NCBI GenBank assembly: GCA_003669255.1
Contig: QWPO01000073.1
Span: 1-6,755, forward strand
Reading direction: 5' to 3'
Source: Planctomycetota bacterium
Lineage (GTDB): Bacteria; Planctomycetota; Planctomycetia; Pirellulales; UBA1268
Length of the DNA: 6,755 bases
Both the position numbers and the translations under genes were made by a program. Below the pieces are notes generated by a model that did no database searches, was not told the DNA's origin, and saw nothing but the letters and a program-made list of their open reading frames with translations. Of the stretch, positions 1-5,704 are shown in pieces (the stretch's first letter is position 1; the number at the start of each line of letters is the position of its first letter).

Positions 1-128
1 AGTTTGGGGCAGGGTTGATCCGCCCGTTTGGTGCTCCGAGTCGGCCATGCAACATGCCTTAACCACGAGACTTCGTCCCGTGTCGTTCGTTCGGGGAGCC
101 ATCGTCAGCCCCCAGTTTCTGAACAATT

Positions 129-188
129 GGGCCGGCTCCTGCGTCTGACAGACAGGCCGAGGAACCATGCCCGGCATTGAGCCGGCCC
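129..188 (+). promoter_or_regulatory. Inverted repeat in the leader of the PL8 gene
   Basis: GGGCCGGCTC at 129-138 is the exact reverse complement of GAGCCGGCCC at 179-188, with 40 nt between them. In RNA this would form a GC-rich 10-bp stem ending 10 nt before the PL8 start codon, over the place where its ribosome-binding site would lie. Inside the loop, GCCG (156-159) can pair with CGGC (172-175), leaving an AGGA and an ATG in the small loop. A role in translational control, or as a protein-binding site, is a guess. I saw no convincing -35/-10 promoter in bases 1-198. Confidence 0.4.
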
Positions 189-229
189 CTACCAGGCTAT
201 GCGTCGCCTCCTTCCTCTATCGTGCCTGA
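167..229 (+). CDS. Possible 20-residue leader ORF overlapping the PL8 start
   Basis: An ATG at 167 opens a 20-codon frame (peptide begins MPGIEPAPTR) that ends at TGA 227-229, after overlapping the first 30 bases of the PL8 gene in another frame. It has a better ribosome-binding site (GAGGA, 3 nt before the ATG) than the PL8 start at 199, which has none that is obvious. Its stop overlaps the in-frame PL8 codon Met11 as TGATG. The peptide has no recognisable motif, signal sequence or amino-acid run typical of attenuators. It may be a regulatory upstream ORF that feeds ribosomes to the main gene, or a chance frame. Confidence 0.25.
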   Translation: MPGIEPAPTRLCVASFLYRA

Positions 230-3200
230 TGCTGGCGGTCGCCGCGGCGACGACCGTGCTGGGCGACGATCTCGACACCGTGGCAACGCGGATCAAGACC
301 GACCTCTGGTCAGCCGCTCCCGGCAGCTCGACGGTCAACGGCTACATCACGTCGCTCGGCACCAACGGCCGCTGGGGCGATGTCAACTATGCCGACACGA
401 GCCAGACCGGCTGGTCGCAGCAGACCCATCTCTCGCGGCTGCTGAGTATGTCCGAAGCATATGCGAACCCCGCGCACGCGCTCTATGGATCGGCTTCGCT
501 TCTCACGGGCATCGTGAAAGCCTACGACGCCTTCGTGTCGCTGAATCCCAAGAGCACCAACTGGTGGTACAACGAGATCAGTACGCCGCAGCTGCTCGGT
601 GAGACGATCCTCCTGGTACAGTCGCAGCTCACCGCAACCCAGGTTACGAGCGGCACCGCGATCGTGGCGCGGGCATACATCCCGCGAAGCACCAACGCCG
701 GCACGAACACCGGCACGAACCGGATGGATAGGGCCTACGCCACGATCCTCCGCGGAGCGATCACCCGCGATGTGCTGCTGACGAGCGAGGCCTTCCTGGC
801 GATCGGCGACACGCTTGTGAAGACAACCGACGAGGGCATCCAGCCCGATGGCAGCTTTCATCAGCACGGCGCCCAGCTCCAAAACGGGGCCTACGGCCTC
901 ACGTTCGCATCCGAGGCGGTGAATGTCAGCGCCTACGGCGCGGGCACGTCGTTCGCGCTGCCGGCTGACGGTAGTGCGGTGGTGGTCGATTACCTGCTCG
1001 ACGGCCAGCAGTGGATGCTCCGCGGCACGACCTTCGATGCCACGGCGCAGGGCCGGGCGATCACGAGAACGAACAGCAAAAACCTCGGCGGCGGCATCAT
1101 CGGCGTGATCGACGGGGTCAAGACGCTCACCCCGTACCGGGCGGCGGAACTGACCGCGATGCGCGACCGCCTGAGCGCCGCCAAGACGTCGGGGACGGCG
1201 GCGGCGGCGCTGGCGCTCGCCGGCCACCGCCATTTCTGGAACTCCGACTTCACCTCACACCAGCGGCCTGGGTTTTCGGCGACGGTGAAGGTTTCCTCCA
1301 CGCGGACGCTCGGGCCGGAGTCGGGCAATGGCGAGGGGCTCCAAAACCTCCACCTTGCCGACGGCGTCAACCTGATCCAGCAGCGGGGCAATGAATACAC
1401 CGACATCCAGCCAATCTGGGACTGGCGTCGGCTTCCTGGGACCACCACCGAGCAGGCGGCGTATTCGCTCAAGCCGCCGGTCGATTGGGGCGTGTCGGGG
1501 TCCACGGGATTCGCGGGAGGCGTGTCGGATGGTCGCAATGGGGCCACCGCGCTCGACTACGCGCAGCGAAACGTGAAGGCGCGCAAGTCGTGGTTTTTCT
1601 ACGACGACGTCGAAGTGGCCCTGGGCGCCGGCATCGACGCCCCGTCTGCGACCGGCGAGGTTATCACCACGGTCAATCAGACGTTTCAGAAGGGCTCGGC
1701 TTTCTGGGTGACGACGTCCGGCGCGATCGGAGTGCTGGCCAGCGGCACCGCGTCGCGGAGCGACCTCTCGTGGGTGCTCCATGATGGCGTGGGGTACGTG
1801 TTTCCGACGCCGCAGAGCGTGACGCTGCGGGCTGCCGTGCAGAGCGGATCGTGGTCGGGCCTCAACACCGGTCAGTCGAGCGCGCTGGTAACGGGGAGCG
1901 TGTTCAGTCTGCAGGTGGGCCACGGCACCGCCGCCTCTGGCGGCACCTACTCCTACACGGTGCTTCCCGGGACCAACAGTTCGGCGATCAGTTCCTACGC
2001 GGCGGCGCCGACGGTCCGGATTCTCTCCAATACGCGAAACCTCCAGGCCACAAGGCACGACGGCATGGCCCTGATGCAGGCGGCCTTCTACGCGTCGGGG
2101 ACGCTGGCCACCGGCAGCGGCACCACGCTCACGGTCAGGGAGCCTTCGCTGGTGATGCTCGACGAGTCGGCGGCCGCGACGAAGCTCTCGGTATCGAATC
2201 CCTACGGCCTCGCGACCACGATCCATGCCGATCTCGCGCGGGCCACGGCAGAGGGACCGGCCGAGTTCACTCGAATCACGATGCGGCTTTCGGGCAGCGA
2301 TCAGGGAGGAGCGACGGTGAGCCGCGTGATCGACGAGCCCGCCACGCGAACGTTCGCCTTCCAACTCAGGGACGGCGCCAGGACGGCGGCGCCGCTCGCC
2401 TTCCAGTGGAGCTTCGAGGGGGCCGGCGCGGCCGATCGCCTGCAGAACACCGGCACGGGGGCGAATGCGACGCTCCAGGCCGTGGCCTATGGCAGCGAGG
2501 GGAGTACGGCCAGGATCGGCTATGGCATGGGACTCGACGAGACGACCACGGCCATGTCGCCGCAGCGGATTGGCCGGACCTCGACCACGGCGGGCGGCGC
2601 GCTGCTGGCGACCACCGGCAGCGTCGCCCTGCCAGCCGCGTTCACCGTCGAGGCGCTCATCCGGCCCGATCTGGTCGAGACCGGCGGTTCGATTGGCTAC
2701 GCCGTGATGGCGGGCGGACAGGCCACCAACAACCGTGGCTACTTCATCGTCGGCCAGGAGGGGACGTCGTCGGACTCGCTGACAACGATCATCGGCGACA
2801 GCATCAGCCAGGCCGACAACGTGGGTCAGACCATTGCGGCATTCGTGCCGGGGCACTGGTACTACGTGGCCAATACCTACACCGTGTCGGGGTCGCAGAC
2901 GACCATCAACAGCTTCGTCGCCAACCTGACCCTGAGCCAGACATCAGTCACGCGGGCGGTCACCTCGCAGGTCGCCAGCGGTAAGCCGCTGACGGCTGCC
3001 CAGATGGCGATCGGGGGCTACTTCGCGTCGGGCACCGCCCAAGAGGCGTGGTCGGGATCGATCGACGAGGTGTCGCTCTTCGGCCGCACCCTCACGGCCG
3101 CCGAGGTGCAGTCGCGGCTCGACAGCCTCTACCGGGCTCCGGATCAGGTGTCGTGGTCGGCCGCTGCCTCCGGTACCGCAATCGGCGGTAGTGGCACGTG

Positions 3201-4212
3201 GAGCACCGCCGGCATGCGGTGGGTCAATGGTACCGGGCGGATGTTGCCGGTCGCCACGTCGCGAGCCGTGTTCAGCGGGTCGGCCGGCACGGTGACCGTG
3301 TCGGAGCAGGTCGGTGCCACGGGCCTGGCATTCCAGTCAACCGGATACCTGCTCACCGGCGGCACGATCGCGTTCGCCTCCGGCGGATCGCGTCCGACCA
3401 TCGACGTCGCGGCCGGCGTCACCGGCACGATCGCCGCCACGCTCTCCGGCTCATCCGGGTTCGTGAAGACCGGATCGGGCACGCTGGCGGTGACGAGGCC
3501 GCTGGCGATCACGGGCACCGCAATCGTGTCGGCGGGTCGGCTCGCAGTGTCGGGATCCGCCGCCGTGGCGCAGGCGGTGCTGTCGGTGTCGGCGGGTGCC
3601 GGCGTGATGCTGCCCGACGACCCGCTCTACGAACTCCGTGTCGCCGGACTCTCGATCGCCGACGGAGGCGGCCGCGTTGACGTGGGGCCGGGGACGGTCA
3701 CGATCGGCGCCGGTGGCATCACCCAGGGGGCGCTCGTGGCCGACCTCGCCGCTGGCCGCGGAAGCGGCGACTGGAATGGGGCAGCAGGATTCGTGTCGCG
3801 GACCGCCACCGCCGCGATCAAGGATGGGCAGAGCCGGGGCCTAGGCTGGATCACGGCCAGCGACGGATCTCTCCGCATCTCGTTTGCCGCGCCGGGTGAC
3901 ACGAATCTCGACGGCTTGTTCGACATCCTCGATGCGGCCAACGTGTTTTCCTCCGGCAGCTTCGACAGCGGCATGGCAGCGACGTGGGGCGAGGGCGATT
4001 TCAACTACGACGGCACGTTGGACGTGCTTGACATCGCCGACTCGTTGGGCACCGGCCTGTTCGACGCGGGCGGCTACGTGCCTGGAGGATTGGCGGCAGG
4101 GCCGGTCGCCGCGGTGCCCGAACCGGCGAGCGGATGGCCGCTCGTGGCGGGGCTGGTTGCCGTCGTGGCGCAGGTGTGTCAGGGTGTCGGTTCCGCCAGA
4201 CGAAGGAAATGA
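199..4212 (+). CDS. Secreted polysaccharide lyase family 8 protein with LamG, dockerin-like and PEP-CTERM modules
   Basis: This is probably an exported lyase that cleaves an acidic polysaccharide by beta-elimination; PL8 enzymes act on hyaluronan, chondroitin or xanthan, and the substrate cannot be fixed here. Residues 1-22 form a signal peptide (MRRLLPLS, then a hydrophobic core, likely cut after VLG). The alpha-helical PL8 domain has N121-W122-W123, N174 (TGTNRMD), H223 and Y232 (DGSFHQH...GAYG), and R286/R290. These match Asn349/His399/Tyr408 of pneumococcal hyaluronate lyase and Arg288/Arg292 of chondroitinase AC in order and spacing. The central beta domain follows (NGEG at 377, WFFYDD at 465, TTVNQ), then Lyase_8_C at about 605-690. 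LamG spans about 735-980, an autotransporter-type beta-rich stretch about 985-1230 (repeat at 1087-1120), paired dockerin-like loops 1233-1278, and PEP-CTERM from V1306-PEP to RRRK. An in-frame TGA at 178-180 makes ATG 199 the first possible start. PL8 identity is firm; specificity is unknown. Confidence 0.92.
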   Translation: MRRLLPLSCLMLAVAAATTVLGDDLDTVATRIKTDLWSAAPGSSTVNGYITSLGTNGRWGDVNYADTSQTGWSQQTHLSRLLSMSEAYANPAHALYGSASLLTGIVKAYDAFVSLNPKSTNWWYNEISTPQLLGETILLVQSQLTATQVTSGTAIVARAYIPRSTNAGTNTGTNRMDRAYATILRGAITRDVLLTSEAFLAIGDTLVKTTDEGIQPDGSFHQHGAQLQNGAYGLTFASEAVNVSAYGAGTSFALPADGSAVVVDYLLDGQQWMLRGTTFDATAQGRAITRTNSKNLGGGIIGVIDGVKTLTPYRAAELTAMRDRLSAAKTSGTAAAALALAGHRHFWNSDFTSHQRPGFSATVKVSSTRTLGPESGNGEGLQNLHLADGVNLIQQRGNEYTDIQPIWDWRRLPGTTTEQAAYSLKPPVDWGVSGSTGFAGGVSDGRNGATALDYAQRNVKARKSWFFYDDVEVALGAGIDAPSATGEVITTVNQTFQKGSAFWVTTSGAIGVLASGTASRSDLSWVLHDGVGYVFPTPQSVTLRAAVQSGSWSGLNTGQSSALVTGSVFSLQVGHGTAASGGTYSYTVLPGTNSSAISSYAAAPTVRILSNTRNLQATRHDGMALMQAAFYASGTLATGSGTTLTVREPSLVMLDESAAATKLSVSNPYGLATTIHADLARATAEGPAEFTRITMRLSGSDQGGATVSRVIDEPATRTFAFQLRDGARTAAPLAFQWSFEGAGAADRLQNTGTGANATLQAVAYGSEGSTARIGYGMGLDETTTAMSPQRIGRTSTTAGGALLATTGSVALPAAFTVEALIRPDLVETGGSIGYAVMAGGQATNNRGYFIVGQEGTSSDSLTTIIGDSISQADNVGQTIAAFVPGHWYYVANTYTVSGSQTTINSFVANLTLSQTSVTRAVTSQVASGKPLTAAQMAIGGYFASGTAQEAWSGSIDEVSLFGRTLTAAEVQSRLDSLYRAPDQVSWSAAASGTAIGGSGTWSTAGMRWVNGTGRMLPVATSRAVFSGSAGTVTVSEQVGATGLAFQSTGYLLTGGTIAFASGGSRPTIDVAAGVTGTIAATLSGSSGFVKTGSGTLAVTRPLAITGTAIVSAGRLAVSGSAAVAQAVLSVSAGAGVMLPDDPLYELRVAGLSIADGGGRVDVGPGTVTIGAGGITQGALVADLAAGRGSGDWNGAAGFVSRTATAAIKDGQSRGLGWITASDGSLRISFAAPGDTNLDGLFDILDAANVFSSGSFDSGMAATWGEGDFNYDGTLDVLDIADSLGTGLFDAGGYVPGGLAAGPVAAVPEPASGWPLVAGLVAVVAQVCQGVGSARRRK
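700..720 (+). repeat. Short in-frame tandem repeat beside the catalytic Asn codon
   Basis: GGCACGAAC occurs at 700-708 and again at 712-720, a 12-bp period. It encodes GTN twice (residues 168-170 and 172-174) in NAGTNTGTNRMD. The second Asn, N174, matches the catalytic Asn of PL8 lyases. It looks like a small slippage duplication just ahead of the active-site residue and keeps the frame. Confidence 0.5.
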
Positions 4213-4213
4213 T

Positions 4214-4239
4214 TGGTCGGTCGACGGGGCGACCGATCA
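4214..4239. terminator. Candidate bidirectional terminator hairpin between convergent genes
   Basis: Bases 4214-4223 pair with 4230-4239 to give a 10-bp stem (nine Watson-Crick pairs and one G-T) around a 6-nt loop. It begins 2 bp after the PL8 stop codon, and its right arm contains the stop of the convergent lipoprotein gene. Neither flank has a clean T run: the plus side reads CTTCGTCTT and the minus side ATCATTTCC. Termination in both directions is therefore an inference from the hairpin and its position. Confidence 0.5.
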
Positions 4240-4644
4240 CTTCGTCTTGATGTCGATGTCGAACACATTCGCCCCGCTTTTGACCTCGTACGTCAGCGTA
4301 GACTCCGTGTTGTATTGCGGCGGCAGCGTTCGGCCAGCGTCGCCTCCGGTCACGCTCACGCGGTTCTTCCCGATCATCGCCCCGACCTTGCTGCCCGGCC
4401 GGATCACGCGGTAGCGGCCCTCTGCGTTGGTGGAACCCACGCCCCGGACGGCGTCTGACCCTTCCGGCACGAACGTCACAAACGCGCTCTGCAGAGGCTT
4501 ACCGTCCACGAGCACTGTGCCCCTGACCTCGGCAAATCCACGGCCCCCGCAGCCCGCGACGGCCAGGAGGGTCATCACCGCCATGGCTGCCGTGCCGAGA
4601 CACGCCGGCGACCAAATGGACGATGGGGTAGACGACTGACTCAT
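4237..4644 (-). CDS. Small lipoprotein with a carboxypeptidase-regulatory/transthyretin-like domain
   Basis: The product is 135 residues and is probably anchored to an envelope membrane by lipid; its function is unknown. A hydrophobic stretch (about residues 16-31) ends in a lipobox V-A-G-C with C32 as the lipidated cysteine, followed by Gly-Gly. The rest is one small beta-sandwich-like domain: VRGTVLVDGKPLQ (from V40), a FVPEG strand, an EGRYRV strand, and a C-terminal LPPQYNTESTLTYEVKSG...DIDI segment typical of short planctomycete lipoproteins. The start at 4644 was chosen because it puts the lipobox at a normal depth and overlaps the upstream stop as ATGA. An in-frame start at 4725 would add 27 Arg/His/Gly-rich residues lying inside the upstream gene. 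No strong Shine-Dalgarno precedes 4644, which suits translational coupling. The class call is good; the role is not known. Confidence 0.87.
   Translation of the reverse strand: MSQSSTPSSIWSPACLGTAAMAVMTLLAVAGCGGRGFAEVRGTVLVDGKPLQSAFVTFVPEGSDAVRGVGSTNAEGRYRVIRPGSKVGAMIGKNRVSVTGGDAGRTLPPQYNTESTLTYEVKSGANVFDIDIKTK
4641..4644 (-). promoter_or_regulatory. ATGA stop/start overlap coupling DUF1559 and lipoprotein genes
   Basis: Read on the minus strand, ATGA contains the lipoprotein start (ATG, 4644-4642) and the DUF1559 stop (TGA, 4643-4641). The 15-20 nt upstream lack a clear Shine-Dalgarno. Overlaps of this kind usually mean that ribosomes finishing the first gene re-initiate on the second, giving linked expression. 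Coupling is inferred, not shown. Confidence 0.7.
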
Positions 4645-5660
4645 CGGGTATCGCCCGTGACCGTGCCCTCGTTGCGGTGCGCCATGCCGAGGTGAATGAC
4701 GGGATCGACATTTTCCTCCGCCCACCGCACCGAGCCATCCACGAGCATCATGTTGACCCCGCCGGGGTGCATGCTCGAGAAGATCTTGCCGTTGTTGTCG
4801 ATGTCGGCAGCCGTGGGAGGTGAGTTGGCCAGCAGGAAGTTCAGGTTGATGAAAAACCCGTTGGTGTTGATCCGACCGATGATCCGCGCGGTCTCGTTCG
4901 CCGAATAGCCGGCCGCGTTGCCTGCCCCGACCCAGACGGCGGCGTAGTTGACCTTACTCCGCTCGCCGATGCACCAGGTCTTGGAGGTGCCGTCGGTGAC
5001 GTCCTTGATCCGCAGCCCGAGCGGTCCGCGGCCCGGGCCCGACTTGGGGATCGCCCCGGTGGCCGTCGCCGCCTTGTCGGCCACGCCGAAGAGCATGCCG
5101 CCAGGATCGTGGGAATACTTCGGTCCGTAGTTGGGCACAAGGGAGGGGTCATCGCTGTTGCGGTTCGCCCAGCCGAGTTCGCCGCAGCTGCCAACGTAGT
5201 TGGACGTGGCGACGTCGAACGCCCCGCTGCCGAACCTGAAAAGCGTGTTGGGATTCGGGGCGTCGTCCGACGGGCAGCGATAGGTGGGGACCGCGGCCTG
5301 CAGGGCCGCTTTGTCGCCCGCCGAGGCCGACGCCACGAAAACCGTTGAGAGCTTGCGACTCGCAGGATCGAGCTGCGTGTAGAGCGATGACTGCTCCATG
5401 TAGGGCAGCAGGAACGTGCCCCAGCCCCAGACGGCGCCACTCGTCCAGAAGTGTGAGAAGCCAGCCGGGAAGGCCTTCTTCGCGTCGTGGTGGAGGTGCA
5501 TCGCCATGCCAACCTGCTTGAGGTTGTTGGTGCAGGCGCTCCGCCGGGCTGCTTCGCGGGCCGTCTGCACGGCAGGCAAGAGCAGGCCGATAAGCGTGGC
5601 GATGATGGCGATCACCACGAGCAACTCGACGAGGGTGAAGGCAGAACGGTTGCGGTTCAT
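4641..5660 (-). CDS. DUF1559 family protein with type IV prepilin-like N-terminus
   Basis: This 339-residue protein belongs to the DUF1559 family, which is greatly expanded in planctomycetes and has no settled function. The N-terminus is a prepilin-type methylation/cleavage site, SA-FTLVELLVV, with F8 as the likely first mature residue and Glu at mature position 5. A hydrophobic helix runs to about residue 30 and continues as TAREAARRSACTNNLKQVG, the usual family sequence. Further family marks are YRCPSD at 127-132, DGTSKTWCIGER at 223-234, and the C-terminal H-x9-DG motif (H298, D308-G309, then SVRW). The start at 5660 has a GAGAGGA ribosome-binding site 8 nt upstream; an in-frame ATG at 5858 would add 66 residues ahead of the prepilin motif and is unlikely. 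It follows the PEP-CTERM gene by 44 bp and overlaps the lipoprotein gene by 4 nt. It is expected to sit in the membrane or periplasm as a pseudopilin-like protein. Confidence 0.95.
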   Translation of the reverse strand: MNRNRSAFTLVELLVVIAIIATLIGLLLPAVQTAREAARRSACTNNLKQVGMAMHLHHDAKKAFPAGFSHFWTSGAVWGWGTFLLPYMEQSSLYTQLDPASRKLSTVFVASASAGDKAALQAAVPTYRCPSDDAPNPNTLFRFGSGAFDVATSNYVGSCGELGWANRNSDDPSLVPNYGPKYSHDPGGMLFGVADKAATATGAIPKSGPGRGPLGLRIKDVTDGTSKTWCIGERSKVNYAAVWVGAGNAAGYSANETARIIGRINTNGFFINLNFLLANSPPTAADIDNNGKIFSSMHPGGVNMMLVDGSVRWAEENVDPVIHLGMAHRNEGTVTGDTR

Positions 5661-5668
5661 GAGACGAT

Positions 5669-5675
5669 TCCTCTC
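5669..5675 (-). promoter_or_regulatory. Ribosome-binding site of the DUF1559 gene
   Basis: On the minus strand the sequence GAGAGGA lies 8 nt before the ATG at 5660. It fixes this start over the in-frame ATG 198 nt upstream and lies inside the 44-bp gap after the PEP-CTERM gene, so the DUF1559 gene can be translated independently of its upstream neighbour. Confidence 0.75.
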
Positions 5676-5704
5676 GCAAACGAACTCACTGACATCCGGC
5701 CGGC

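Noticed and set aside
2..148. Plus-strand frame open from the window edge to a TGA at 146-148, possibly the tail of an upstream gene
   Set aside because: The 48 codons show no family motif, and a minus-strand frame (from ATG 102 to the edge) is open over part of the same bases, so neither can be supported.
175..187. 13-base word CATTGAGCCGGCC shared with the minus strand at 5710-5698 (end of the PEP-CTERM gene)
   Set aside because: One match of this length is about what chance gives for a GC-rich window of this size, and one copy includes coding sequence and a stop codon.
310..1233. 307-codon minus-strand open frame opposite the PL8 catalytic domain
   Set aside because: It is antisense to conserved catalytic motifs, with Arg-rich, domain-free translation.
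1255..2856. 533-codon open frame on the minus strand inside the lyase gene
   Set aside because: It lies wholly within the PL8 gene, its product is Arg/His/Gly-rich with no recognisable domain, and long antisense frames are expected in GC-rich coding DNA.
1851..2984. 377-codon open frame on the plus strand in another frame of the lyase gene
   Set aside because: Same composition artefact; the lyase frame through this stretch contains clear PL8 C-terminal and LamG sequence.
4645..4725. Longer lipoprotein start at 4725
   Set aside because: It would put 27 Arg/His/Gly-rich residues before the signal peptide and overlap the DUF1559 gene by 85 nt; ATG 4644 fits the lipobox and the ATGA junction.
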